A DNA stretch of 64,000 bases from PALSA-607 sp963825425 (GTDB lineage Bacteria > Actinomycetota > Actinomycetes > Acidothermales > Acidothermaceae): positions 372,001 to 436,000 of the forward strand of contig CAWGTF010000013.1 of the NCBI GenBank assembly GCA_963825425.1. The letters run 5' to 3'. The notes under the pieces were generated by a model, which searched no databases, was not told the origin of the DNA, and saw only the letters and a list, made by a program, of their open reading frames with translations. This document shows positions 9,196 through 18,421 of this stretch, in pieces. The stretch's first letter is position 1. Each line of letters opens with the position of its first letter. The position numbers and the translations under genes are program-made.

Positions 9196-9944
9196 TGATC
9201 CTCCACCGAAAAACGAAGACGACGCGCGACCACATCCGTCGCCACGTCAACGAGCGGTCGCCCAAGCGCAAATGCACGCGCGCGAAGCATCAGAAACGCT
9301 TCCTCCGTTGGGACACCGAGCTGGACCTGAACGATGCCGGTGGCCTGATGGACCTGGAGCTGGTAGGTCGGACGGGCGTCCGCGTCATCGGAGAACAGGT
9401 CGTCGCTCGCGGTGTCGATATGCAGGAGCGCCAAGGCGGCCGCGTCAGCAGCGAGCAGCGCCGCACGGAGCTGGCCTTCGAGAAGTGGGCCAGGTTCGCT
9501 TCGATAGACGTCGAGTACCCCGACGTTGATCGCCCCGATTCGCAGCGGAAACGCGAACACCGCACGAACGCCAGCAGCTCCGGCACCCTCGATGAATGCT
9601 GGCCAGCGATCGACCACGATGTCATCGGCGGTGATCAGGTCAGGGATCAAGACGGGTGTGCCGGACTGCGAAGCATCGACGCAGGGGCCCTCGCCCAGTG
9701 TGAGCTGGAGGTCCTCAATGCGCGCCGAGACATCGTCCGTCGCACACACCACGCCGCGGTTGCCCGCATTTGTCACCATAGAGATACCTGCACCGGTGAT
9801 GCTGAGCATTCGCACACACAGTAGGCAGATCCGGCGTGGGACGGAATCGTGTTCCGCAGCCGAGTCGTCCAACTGGCGCGCCCACCCATCCAGGTCATCC
9901 GTTTCCCCTGTACCGGACAAAGGCGCCCGGTTGACCTCAAGCAT
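9192..9944 (-). CDS. GAF and ANTAR domain regulator 3
   Basis: 250 aa from ATG 9942-9944; the frame opens 26 codons further upstream, but that part is not GAF-like. The GAF domain carries GEGPCVDASQSGTPVLIPDL and the C-terminal ANTAR carries YQLQVHQATGIVQVQLGV. It resembles regulator 1 more than regulator 2, suggesting local duplication. It ends in an ATGA overlap with regulator 2. Confidence 0.9.
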   Translation of the reverse strand: MLEVNRAPLSGTGETDDLDGWARQLDDSAAEHDSVPRRICLLCVRMLSITGAGISMVTNAGNRGVVCATDDVSARIEDLQLTLGEGPCVDASQSGTPVLIPDLITADDIVVDRWPAFIEGAGAAGVRAVFAFPLRIGAINVGVLDVYRSEPGPLLEGQLRAALLAADAAALALLHIDTASDDLFSDDADARPTYQLQVHQATGIVQVQLGVPTEEAFLMLRARAFALGRPLVDVATDVVARRLRFSVEDQ

Positions 9945-10048
9945 GCACCAGCGACGAACCGAACGCGAGTATGCCGGTCCCTCCCAAAACCACCCGATCG
10001 ATGCGATTTCTACTGCGCCCACCTCGGGGACCTCGGCCCGTCAGACCT

Positions 10049-11323
10049 TCAGGGCTGCAACGAGGGCAGCTTTGGAAGCGACTGGGTTCGGACCCGCGGC
10101 CATGTCACCGTCACGCGGGCCCCGCCCAACACCGACTCACCGACCGACCAACGCCCATGCGTCGTCCGGACAACCGCATCGGCAATCGCCAGCCCAAGGC
10201 CGGCACCTTGACCACCGTTTGCCTCGACGCGGTGGAACCGGTCGAACAACCGCGGCCGCTCCGCGACTGGAATGCCTGGGCCGTCGTCGGCCACTGTCAA
10301 TGCAACGTGACTGGAGGTGCTGTCGACCCGGACGGCGACCTGACCTGGCGACTTCGCGTAGCGGGTGGCGTTGTCGAGCAGGACGCCGATCAGCCGATCG
10401 AGCCACTCCGGCGCGGCGGCGACGTGTGGTAGCTCGGCTCCGAACGCGTCGACGCTCAGTTGGATGTTTCTCGATGTCACCACTGGTTCGAACCGGTCGG
10501 CGCACTGCTGCACGACGGTAGCCAGATCGACGATCTCAGCCTGGGGCGTCGGCGGTTCGGAATCGAAGCGCGCCAGCCACAGCATGTCTTCGACAATCTT
10601 GCGCAGTCGCGGCGTCTCGCTAGCGACCCGCTCGAGCGCATCGCGATAGCCGCCCGCCGTGCGGTCGGTCGTAAGGGCCAACCCGACCTCGGCTTCGATC
10701 ACCGTCAGTGGAGTCCGAAGCTCGTGCGAAGCGTCGGCAGTGAACTCCAGCTGGCGGACCCGTGCGCTCTCGACAGGCTTGGACGCTGACCGGCCGATAA
10801 TGAACGCGCTCACGAATACGGCGGCAAGCAGTGCAGGGGACACTGCAAGAGCAGATGTCAGTAACAGGCTGCGCACGTGGTTGCGCTGCGCGAGACTTTC
10901 CGCGGCGTAGATCCGCGATCCATCGGCCTTCACGACATGTGCGAAGCGGAAGTCCCTGCCATCCACAGACGCGGTGCGAGGTCCGGTCGAGCGCTCATGC
11001 AAGAGTGCGACGGGGAAGGCCGACGTGTCCGGGCTTGTCGCGGTCACGACGCCGGCCGCGCTGATCTGCCAGTAGTACACCGGGGGGTCGTCTGAGTCGC
11101 TCTTGATGTCTGAGCGCGACGACAGTTGTGCGGGCGCGAGCTGTCGAGCGTTGGCGAGTTGCTCCGCCAGCCGAGCGTCCGTCTCGTGCAAGAGCCTGCT
11201 CGACACCAACGTCAAGATGCCGATCACGATGAATGCGTAGAAAAGACCGACCACAACCGTTGCGGCCGTTGCGACGCGTAGCGCAGGACGCAGCGGGACC
11301 GACATCTTCATTTGCAGCGACAT
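10049..11323 (-). CDS. Sensor histidine kinase (HAMP-less)
   Basis: 424 aa. Two membrane segments (about residues 20-42 and 152-176) flank a small extracytoplasmic sensor region. The HisKA box ADASHELRTPL with His200 follows almost directly after the second membrane helix; no HAMP linker is visible. The HATPase part has the N box LLDNATRYAK, G1 VADDGPGIP and G2 GAGLGLAIA. It is transcribed 24 bp after the response regulator gene, its evident partner. The stimulus is not predictable. Confidence 0.93.
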   Translation of the reverse strand: MSLQMKMSVPLRPALRVATAATVVVGLFYAFIVIGILTLVSSRLLHETDARLAEQLANARQLAPAQLSSRSDIKSDSDDPPVYYWQISAAGVVTATSPDTSAFPVALLHERSTGPRTASVDGRDFRFAHVVKADGSRIYAAESLAQRNHVRSLLLTSALAVSPALLAAVFVSAFIIGRSASKPVESARVRQLEFTADASHELRTPLTVIEAEVGLALTTDRTAGGYRDALERVASETPRLRKIVEDMLWLARFDSEPPTPQAEIVDLATVVQQCADRFEPVVTSRNIQLSVDAFGAELPHVAAAPEWLDRLIGVLLDNATRYAKSPGQVAVRVDSTSSHVALTVADDGPGIPVAERPRLFDRFHRVEANGGQGAGLGLAIADAVVRTTHGRWSVGESVLGGARVTVTWPRVRTQSLPKLPSLQP

Positions 11324-11347
11324 TCGAAGGGACTCATTGGCCGGATC

Positions 11348-12016
11348 TTATGACGGCAACAGCCGATAGCCGACGCCACGCACAGTCTCCACGCGGGTGT
11401 GCGAACCGACGAGCTTGGCGCGCAGTCGGGCCAAATGGACGTCTATCGTGTTCGACCCGATGCCGTCGGCTTCAACCGGCCACACGTTGACCGCAATCGA
11501 CTGGCGGGTCACGACAGCCGGTGTGCGGCGCAAGAGGAGCTCGAGAATTGCAAGTTCGGTCGCCGTGACGGCCAGCGGCAGGTCGCCAATGCGCGCGTCG
11601 CGGGCCGCCGGATCAAGACTCAGATCGCCACAGCGCAGCACGACGTCGGTCACAGCTGACGGTCGTCGCTGCAATGCACGAAGGCGGGCCAACAACTCAC
11701 CAAAGTCGAACGGCTTCACGAGGTAGTCGTCCGCGCCGGCGTCCAAGCCGGCGATCCGATTCGCGGACCGATCCATCGCGGTCAGCATTAGCACCGGCAC
11801 CGGTATCCGTCGTGCCCGGATCGCTACCAGAGCGTCGTAGCCGCTCATCCTTGGCATTCGCCAGTCGAGAACGACGACTTCGTATTCGTAACTTGCCAGA
11901 TAGCTCAGCGCGGCCGCGCCGTCGGAAACCGCATCAACGACGTAGCCGTTCTCGGTGAGTCCGCGGGTAAGCACGCTGCGCAGAGCGTCGTCGTCCTCGG
12001 CAATCAAGACGCGCAC
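11348..12016 (-). CDS. OmpR-family response regulator
   Basis: 222 aa. The receiver domain has phospho-acceptor Asp51 in VVLDWRMP and acidic residues in AEDDD. The C-terminal winged helix shows TATELAILELLLRRTPAVVT and ends VRGVGYRLLPS. A GTG start at 12014-12016 follows a GGAGA site. First gene of the two-component pair. Confidence 0.95.
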   Translation of the reverse strand: MRVLIAEDDDALRSVLTRGLTENGYVVDAVSDGAAALSYLASYEYEVVVLDWRMPRMSGYDALVAIRARRIPVPVLMLTAMDRSANRIAGLDAGADDYLVKPFDFGELLARLRALQRRPSAVTDVVLRCGDLSLDPAARDARIGDLPLAVTATELAILELLLRRTPAVVTRQSIAVNVWPVEADGIGSNTIDVHLARLRAKLVGSHTRVETVRGVGYRLLPS

Positions 12017-12167
12017 AGATCATCGTCTCCGGATCTACCTGATAGTGGGCCATTGCGAACTAGCGCCAGCCCGGTCGACGACCAGCGGCCGCGCGGATCG
12101 GACCGCTATGCACCATCTATAGCCTAAGGCTGGAAATACTTAGCGCCGGTACTGCCACGGACGACGG

Positions 12168-12482
12168 GCGATTTTGGAGATCACCGAGAGCGTGCTCATG
12201 CTCGACCCCGCCCACACGGCCCAGGTACTGATCAACCTCAAGGTCATGGGTATCCGGATCGCCGTCGACGACTTTGGAACCAGCTATTCCTCGCTCAGCC
12301 ACCTTCGACCATTCCCCGCCGACATGCGCAAGATTGGCAGGTCCTTCATCGACCCGCTGAGCTGCGATGCGACCAGCGTGCAGGGCTACCTCATCTCCCG
12401 CCCGCTGAGCTCCGAGACGGCGCGGGCGTTCATCAACGAAATGCCGGACGTCGTCCTGCTGGCGCGCCAACGCCCCGCTTAG
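12168..12482 (+). pseudogene. EAL-domain remnant with internal deletion
   Basis: The frame AILEITESVLMLD ... VDDFGTSYSSLSHL ... KIGRSFIDPL is clearly the middle of an EAL phosphodiesterase, but it jumps straight to GYLISRPLSSETARAFI, the domain end. About 60 residues that normally carry the AEGVET catalytic segment are missing, and nothing GGDEF-like or EAL-like precedes 12168. A TAG closes the frame upstream at 12141. It is a relic paralogous to the intact gene 165 bp downstream, probably left by duplication and deletion. Confidence 0.75.
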
Positions 12483-12570
12483 CTCGCTTTGGCTCCCGCC
12501 AGAGCGGCGTGAAGCGTCCGGTTTGCGACTAGCCAGGGCATACCTGTCCGGCGAATCCTCGCCGAGATCG

Positions 12571-12594
12571 GTTTAGGGACTCTTTGGGGGGTAT
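12571..12594 (+). promoter_or_regulatory. Stress-sigma (SigB/SigF-type) promoter
   Basis: GTTT at 12571-12574 and GGGTAT at 12589-12594 are spaced by 14 bp, the pattern known for SigF/SigB-type promoters in actinobacteria. The expected start of transcription is near 12601, about 45 nt before the GAF-GGDEF-EAL start codon. Confidence 0.6.
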
Positions 12595-12646
12595 AGACCC
12601 CGGTAACCGTCTAGACGCCGCGGCTCTTCTCTGCGTGGGCGGTGAC

Positions 12647-14470
12647 ATGGACGACGAGAAGTTGTCTTCCGTGCTGAGCGAGTTCGCGCGGACGCTGGCG
12701 ACTGAGTTCCCGATCCAGGCCATCCTCGATCACTTGGTCAAGCGAATCGTCGACGTGTTACCCATTTCGGCCGCCGGGGTCACCCTGATCTCGGCCGGAA
12801 CTGCTCCGCACTACATCGCGGCCTCGGACGATTCGGCATTGCGGTTCGAGCGGCTGCAGACCGACGCCGGGCAAGGTCCTTGCCTGTCGGCCTACGAATC
12901 CGGCGATGCAGTTTCGGTACCAGATTTGGCGACTGAGGATCGGTTTCCACTTTTCGGCCCGCTTGCACTGCAAGCAGGATTGGCGGCGGTCTTCACCTTT
13001 CCGCTGCGCCACGCCCAGGGCCGCCTTGGAGCACTAGACCTCTACCGGCAGACCCCAGGGGCGCTGAGCGAGCGAGACATGGCTGGCGCGCAAATCCTCG
13101 CCGATGTCGCGACTGCATACCTGCTGAATGCCCAGGCCCGTGATGACGCCCGCGCGACCTCGGACCGCTTCCAGCACAACGCCCTACACGACTCGCTGAC
13201 CGGACTACCCAATCGTGCGTTGCTGCAGGAGCGCCTTGACCACGCGGCATTGCGGGCGTCTCGTTCGCACACGACAGCGGGCATCTTGTTCGCTGACCTT
13301 GACCACTTCAAGCGGGTCAACGACACCTACGGACACCATGTCGGTGATGAGTTACTGATTGCCGTCGCCCAGCGATTGTCAGCGCTCGTTCGGCCCGGCG
13401 ACACGCTGAGTCGGATCTCCGGCGATGAGTTCGTGTTCTTGTGCGAGGACATGACGAGCGAGGCCGATGTCGAGGCGCTCGGTAAGCGCGTCGAGCACGC
13501 GTTCCGCAAGCCATTCTCATTGCCCGGGCATCTCATCGCGGTGACGGCGAGTGTGGGAATGGCCTACGCCGGCCGCGGCGAGGAAATCTCCGATCAGCTC
13601 CTGGTCAAGGCAGACACGGCCATGTACCTGGCCAAATCCAAAGGGGGGGGCGTGCATCAGGTTATCGACCTACGTCAGGCGATGGACGATGACGAGCGCA
13701 GCACCCTGGAGAGCGATCTCAGTACCGCGTTCTTCCGCGACAAGCTCGATGTTGCCTACCAACCAATTCTGCGCTGCGCCGACAAGACCATCGCGGGAGT
13801 GGAGGCACTCTTACGCTGGACAGACCCCGCGCGCGGCGCGGTGCCGGCGTTGACAATGATCTCGGCGGCCGAGCAGACCGGACTGATCATCCAGATCGGT
13901 GCATGGATCTTGGAGCGAGCCTGCCGAGATCGAAGTCGCTGGCTGGAGCGCGGGATGCCCCTGGATGTCGCCGTCAACGTTTCCGCACGCCAGCTGATGA
14001 GCTGGACCTTCCCTTCTACGGTCGCGGGGACCCTGCGCCGCACCGGCATGGATCCAGCTGCCCTCATCCTGGAGATCACCGAGAACGTCTTCATCGAAGA
14101 CATCGAGCGGGCGATGACCGTCTTGGCCGACCTGAAGGAACTTGGTATCCGGGTCGCGATAGACGATTTCGGAACCGGCTACTCCTCACTCGCCTATCTT
14201 CAGCGACTCCCCATCGACATGGTCAAGATCGACCAGAGCTTCATCGCTGACATCGGGCTAGCGGAAAGTGGCACCACGATCGTCTCGGCGGTCACCGACC
14301 TCGCCCACGCCCTCGGGTTTGCAGTGACTGCCGAGGGGGTTGAAACTGGCCACCAAAATGACGTGGTCATCGCGCTCGGCTGCGAGTTTGCCCAGGGCTT
14401 TCTCTATGGTCGGCCCATGTCAGCGACGGACCTCGTGGCGACCGTGGTCGACGTCGACCGAACCGCCTAA
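12647..14470 (+). CDS. GAF-GGDEF-EAL cyclic-di-GMP enzyme
   Basis: 607 aa. A GAF sensor (residues about 20-165, AGQGPCLSAYESGDAVSV) is followed by a GGDEF domain opening with DSLTGLPNR and showing ISGDEFVF, so the signature is SGDEF. A complete EAL domain follows: EALLRWTDP, LEITENVFIED, DDFGTGYSS, KIDQSFI and AEGVET. The EAL residues for metal and substrate are intact, so phosphodiesterase activity is likely; cyclase activity is possible. The start is ATG 12647 (MDDEKLSSVLSEF), which fits where GAF homology begins; a longer frame from 12584 would begin inside the promoter. The tRNA terminator follows 17 bp downstream. Confidence 0.92.
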   Translation: MDDEKLSSVLSEFARTLATEFPIQAILDHLVKRIVDVLPISAAGVTLISAGTAPHYIAASDDSALRFERLQTDAGQGPCLSAYESGDAVSVPDLATEDRFPLFGPLALQAGLAAVFTFPLRHAQGRLGALDLYRQTPGALSERDMAGAQILADVATAYLLNAQARDDARATSDRFQHNALHDSLTGLPNRALLQERLDHAALRASRSHTTAGILFADLDHFKRVNDTYGHHVGDELLIAVAQRLSALVRPGDTLSRISGDEFVFLCEDMTSEADVEALGKRVEHAFRKPFSLPGHLIAVTASVGMAYAGRGEEISDQLLVKADTAMYLAKSKGGGVHQVIDLRQAMDDDERSTLESDLSTAFFRDKLDVAYQPILRCADKTIAGVEALLRWTDPARGAVPALTMISAAEQTGLIIQIGAWILERACRDRSRWLERGMPLDVAVNVSARQLMSWTFPSTVAGTLRRTGMDPAALILEITENVFIEDIERAMTVLADLKELGIRVAIDDFGTGYSSLAYLQRLPIDMVKIDQSFIADIGLAESGTTIVSAVTDLAHALGFAVTAEGVETGHQNDVVIALGCEFAQGFLYGRPMSATDLVATVVDVDRTA

Positions 14471-14486
14471 AGCATCGGCAGCCAAC

Positions 14487-14521
14487 AAAAGGCCTGATCA
14501 CCAAGATCGGCGATCAGGCCT
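14487..14521 (-). terminator. Rho-independent terminator of tRNA-fMet
   Basis: AGGCCTGATC (14490-14499) and GATCAGGCCT (14512-14521) form a 10-bp stem. Read on the minus strand the stem ends in TTTTGT. It lies 16 bp beyond the tRNA 3' end and may also stop the plus-strand GAF-GGDEF-EAL transcript. Confidence 0.85.
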
Positions 14522-14537
14522 CTGACCTGCTGTTATG

Positions 14538-14614
14538 TGGTAGCGGGGGTAGGATTTGAACCTACGACCTCTGGGTTATGAGCCCAGCGAGCTACCGAGC
14601 TGCTCCACCCCGCG
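14538..14614 (-). tRNA. Initiator tRNA-fMet (CAT), CCA encoded
   Basis: 77 nt beginning CGCGGGG and ending CCCCGCTACCA. The anticodon loop is CTCATAA in a stem of three G-C pairs (GGG/CCC), and the first base cannot pair with the opposing base (C1 against U72). These two features mark bacterial initiator tRNA and exclude elongator Met. The T-loop GGTTCAAATCC is standard. Confidence 0.97.
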
Positions 14615-14672
14615 TCGGCTCCGTCACTTTACGTCAAGCACGCGGCGCCCACAAATCGCCAGCAGCCAGCCC

Positions 14673-17600
14673 TTATGGCGACGCACTCGGTGAGGTCGCG
14701 CCACCCGTCGGCGATGGCACCGTCGAGGGGCTAGGCGACGGGCCCGGCGATAGCACCCCAGCCGCCTTCGCGAGGGCCGCCGCCAGACGTTGTTGGGCCA
14801 ACCCGTACGCCGCGAAGTCGCCAGCTTTCAAAGCCGCCTGTCCATCGGCGTACGCCTGCTGCGCGGCAGCGATGTCTTGCGCCAAGTCTGAAGGAACCAG
14901 CACCGACGTCGACGGTGACGGACTCGTGGACCCGGACGGCGAGGGGCCGGCCGAACCCGGCGGCGGGCTGCCCGTTGGGCCAGTGCTACCTGTCGATCCA
15001 GAGCTCGACGACCCTGGCGGTGCGCCAACGAGGCTGGCAATCGCTGCCGAATACGTGCTCTGGAAGCCGATGTTGTTACCGAACGACACGAGCACCTTCT
15101 GCAACAACGGATAACTGCCTTGGCCGCCCGCTGCCTTCACGTATACCGGTTCGACGTACAGCAGGCCACCCGCGACCGGCAGCGACAGCAAGTTGCCGTA
15201 GGTCACGCCGGCAGCTCCGCCCTGCACCCGCAAGATGTTCAGAGTCGTCTGCACATTCGGATCGGACTCGAACTGGTTTTGTACCTGACCCGGTCCACTG
15301 ATCAACAGGCTTCGCGGCAACTGCAGAACACGGATCGTCCCGTAATCGGGGCCGGGATCGCTGTCGACGGCCATGAACGCCGACAGGTTGGTTCTTCCCT
15401 GCGGCACGAACGTCGTCGTCAGCGAGAACGTCGGCTTCGGCTGGTCGGGCATCTTCAACGTGAGGTAGTAGGGCGGCTGGAATGGCTGCGGATTCGTAGA
15501 TTGGGTCGGATCCGCGGGCACCTGCCAAAAGTCCTGCTGACCGTAAAACGCGTGCGGGTCGGTGACGTGGTACTTCGCGAGCAGGTTCCGCTCCACCTTG
15601 AAGATGTCCTCGGGATACCGCACGTGCGCCAGCAACTGCGTACTCATCGCGGACACCGGCTTCACGGTGCCGGGAAAAACCTTCATCCACGTCTTGAGAA
15701 CCGGATCGGTCGAATCCCACGCGTAGAGCGTGACCGCCCCGGTGTACGCGTCGACTGTCGCCTTAACCGAGTTGCGAATGTAGTTGATCTTCTCGCTCGA
15801 CTGCGCCTTCGTCGTAGCGGTCTGTGTGTTTGTGTCTTGGGTGATCGCGTTGAGGGTTTCTCTTTGTGAGTAAGGGAATCCGTCGCTGGTCGTATAGCCA
15901 TCCACGATCCAGACCAAGTGCCCGTCGACGAGAGCCGAGTAGGGGTCGCCATCGAGCGTGAGGTAGGGCGCGACTTTCGCAACGCGCTGCCGTGGGTCAC
16001 GGTTGTACAGAATGCGCGAGCGTGAGTTGATGCCGTCGGAGAGCAGGAGGTTCTTGTCGCCGAAGCGGAGCGCGTACTCGACCTGCCGGAAGGTCGAACC
16101 GATCGGTACCCCACCGCCACCTGTGTAGGTGTTGTACTGCGCCCCGTTGACGCCGTTGGTCGGATAATCGAACTCCCGCGGTGACGCACCCGTGGCTTGG
16201 CCCACAACGGAAAATGATGTCTCGCCCTCGCCGAAATAGACTCGCGGCTCAAACGTGCCGAGGGTACCGGTGGCCGGAATGTTGGCCTCGATGAACGAGG
16301 GTCGCCCGTCGTTGTCGACACCGTCACCTGGAGCCGCGACGAAGCCGTAGCCGTGCGTGTACACGAGGTGCTCGTTGATCCACGTCTTCTGGCTCGCCGG
16401 CACACCCTTGAGGTTGAGCTCGCGGGTTGCAACGACGGCGTCCTGCTCCTGACCGTTGATGATGTACCGGTCGACGTCCAGCTTGTCGATGTTGTAGAAG
16501 TTGCGGAACTGCTGAAGCTGGTTGTACGTCGGCGGCAACACCGCATTGTCAAGCAGTCGAACACCGGCGCCGATCGCGGTGCTGTTGGTCAGCGCGCTCG
16601 CGCTCACTGTTGTCGTGGCTGCGTACGGGGCGACCTTGACGTTGTTCAAACCGTACGCGTAGCGCGTCTCGTTGATGTTGCGTTGAATGTAGGGAGCTTC
16701 CTTGTCTGCCTCGCTCGGCTTCACCTGGAAGTTCTGCACGATCAACGGGTAGATGCCACCGATGATGACCGCCGAGAAGACCAGCAACCCAAAGGAAACC
16801 GCGGGCAACAACCAGCCAGTCCGGAAGATCGTCGCGATGAAGAGCGCGGCACACAACAAGGCGATGACGGCCAGGATCTCCTTGGCGGGCATCACCGCGT
16901 GAACGTCTGTGTACGACGGCCCTTGCACCGCGCCACGGCTCGAGAAGGCCAGGCCGAACCTGTCGAGGTAATAAGCAATCGCCTTGCAGATGACGAACAC
17001 GAACAACAACAGCGCAAGGTGGGTACGCGCTCCCCTGGTCACGCGCTCGCCCGGCGTCCGGAACGCCACGCCGCCGAACACGTAGTGCGCCGCAACTGTA
17101 AGCAACGTGCACACGACGATCAGAGCCATGACGTAGCCGAGAATGAATCTCTGGAACGGCAGGATGAACGCGAAATACGACACGTCGCGATGGAATTGCA
17201 GATCCTTGTGACCGAAGGACGTGGCATGGCTCCACAACAGCCAGGTCTGCCAGCGCCCGGATGCCGCCGTTCCAAAGATCAGACCGAAGAATGCCGCCAC
17301 CGCCCCGAATACCAGCCAGCGACGTGGTTCGATCGCGGTGCGGTAGCGGTCAAGGGTGAGCTGCTCGACGGAGGAGGCGCGAAACGCCGGTCGCAACCGG
17401 TACGCGAGGTAAATGTTGCCGAACGTCATCGCCGCCATGAAGAGTCCGAAGCCCGCGAAGAGCGCAACACGCGTGACCAGCTTGGTGGTGAAGACCCCGC
17501 CGAACCCGACGGAGTCGTACCACAGGTGCTCGGTATCGATCGCGACGAACAGCGCGATCGCCACGATGAGGACGACGAGAACCCCGAGGGTGATCAGGAA

Positions 17601-17699
17601 CGGCTTTCCCCAGCTGGGAAGCTGCGGCCGCGGAATCGGCTGGCGCGGACCACCGCCACCGGCGCCATACGGTCGCCGTTCGGGGCGGGGAAACGTCAC
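14673..17699 (-). CDS. UPF0182 family large membrane protein
   Basis: About 1008 aa. The N-terminal third holds around seven membrane helices, followed by a large exported region and a Pro/Ser/Gly-rich tail. The family is conserved in actinobacteria and cyanobacteria and has no settled function. A GTG at 17697-17699 (VTFPRPERRPYG) is chosen because a GAGG site lies just upstream and homologues start at this motif; the frame itself opens to 17786. Divergent from the PPA1309-like gene. No frameshift in 3 kb. Confidence 0.93.
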   Translation of the reverse strand: MTFPRPERRPYGAGGGGPRQPIPRPQLPSWGKPFLITLGVLVVLIVAIALFVAIDTEHLWYDSVGFGGVFTTKLVTRVALFAGFGLFMAAMTFGNIYLAYRLRPAFRASSVEQLTLDRYRTAIEPRRWLVFGAVAAFFGLIFGTAASGRWQTWLLWSHATSFGHKDLQFHRDVSYFAFILPFQRFILGYVMALIVVCTLLTVAAHYVFGGVAFRTPGERVTRGARTHLALLLFVFVICKAIAYYLDRFGLAFSSRGAVQGPSYTDVHAVMPAKEILAVIALLCAALFIATIFRTGWLLPAVSFGLLVFSAVIIGGIYPLIVQNFQVKPSEADKEAPYIQRNINETRYAYGLNNVKVAPYAATTTVSASALTNSTAIGAGVRLLDNAVLPPTYNQLQQFRNFYNIDKLDVDRYIINGQEQDAVVATRELNLKGVPASQKTWINEHLVYTHGYGFVAAPGDGVDNDGRPSFIEANIPATGTLGTFEPRVYFGEGETSFSVVGQATGASPREFDYPTNGVNGAQYNTYTGGGGVPIGSTFRQVEYALRFGDKNLLLSDGINSRSRILYNRDPRQRVAKVAPYLTLDGDPYSALVDGHLVWIVDGYTTSDGFPYSQRETLNAITQDTNTQTATTKAQSSEKINYIRNSVKATVDAYTGAVTLYAWDSTDPVLKTWMKVFPGTVKPVSAMSTQLLAHVRYPEDIFKVERNLLAKYHVTDPHAFYGQQDFWQVPADPTQSTNPQPFQPPYYLTLKMPDQPKPTFSLTTTFVPQGRTNLSAFMAVDSDPGPDYGTIRVLQLPRSLLISGPGQVQNQFESDPNVQTTLNILRVQGGAAGVTYGNLLSLPVAGGLLYVEPVYVKAAGGQGSYPLLQKVLVSFGNNIGFQSTYSAAIASLVGAPPGSSSSGSTGSTGPTGSPPPGSAGPSPSGSTSPSPSTSVLVPSDLAQDIAAAQQAYADGQAALKAGDFAAYGLAQQRLAAALAKAAGVLSPGPSPSPSTVPSPTGGATSPSASP

Positions 17700-17848
17700 G
17701 CAGACCTCGCGATAGTCGGGCCCGGAAAATTGACCGGGATCGGCGCCAGCGGCGAGGGCTCCGAAGCGGGCCACGCCGGGCGGCAACGCCGCCGTGCGAT
17801 CAACCTACCGAAAGTGACCCAGGCCGGAGCGCATCGCCGTCCGGCAAG

Positions 17849-18403
17849 ATGTCCCGCATGAGCGAGCCACCGGACGAGTCGCGCCGCGGCCACCCCTTGC
17901 TCGAAGCGGTGGCGGAGGTCGACCGGCACCTCGCGCAGGGCGGTTGGGACCAGCCGACTCGCCTCTACGCGCTGGTGCGCACAGCCGACCTGCTCGCCTC
18001 CGAACCGACGCTCGCGCAGACTCTCGGCATCGCTGCGACACCCGCCGCCGACGCCTTGACGCCAGTGGAGCAAGACTCCCTACCGACGGGCACACCGCTC
18101 GATGAGTGGCTTGCCGAGATCGGCTGGCCGGCAGAGGTGGCCGGCTGCGCGCTGTCGCAGGAGGTGTTGACGCTGCCGCCGTCAGTGGAGGCGGACCTTC
18201 CGGCGGACGCCGACGCAGTCGCCTGGGCAGTCACTCACCCGTTGCGCCGTGAGGTGCGGATGTTGGTCGGCGTCCTGCGTGATGGTTCGCGGACGGCGAC
18301 CCTGCGGGTTCGAGGCGTCGCTGACCAGCCCGATGACGTTGTCAGCGGCGAAGACTTGGTGCCACTCCTGACCGATGCGCTTGCGGCGACGCTGGTCGAC
18401 TGA
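17849..18403 (+). CDS. PPA1309-family protein
   Basis: 184 aa, conserved in actinobacteria without known function. Recognised by the N-terminal LLEAVAEVDRHLAQGGWDQP and the central EVLTLPPSVEADLP region; a soluble acidic protein. A second in-frame ATG at 17858 is equally possible. It lies between UPF0182 and the PDZ protease, as usual for this block. Confidence 0.8.
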   Translation: MSRMSEPPDESRRGHPLLEAVAEVDRHLAQGGWDQPTRLYALVRTADLLASEPTLAQTLGIAATPAADALTPVEQDSLPTGTPLDEWLAEIGWPAEVAGCALSQEVLTLPPSVEADLPADADAVAWAVTHPLRREVRMLVGVLRDGSRTATLRVRGVADQPDDVVSGEDLVPLLTDALAATLVD

Positions 18404-18421
18404 GCCGCTACTGCTGACCGG

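Noticed and set aside
14541..14614. Elongator tRNA-Met
   Set aside because: C1-U72 mismatch and three G-C pairs in the anticodon stem mark the initiator.
16353..17861. 502-aa plus-strand frame opposite UPF0182
   Set aside because: Low-complexity Arg/Glu/His shadow of the real gene; common in high-GC DNA.
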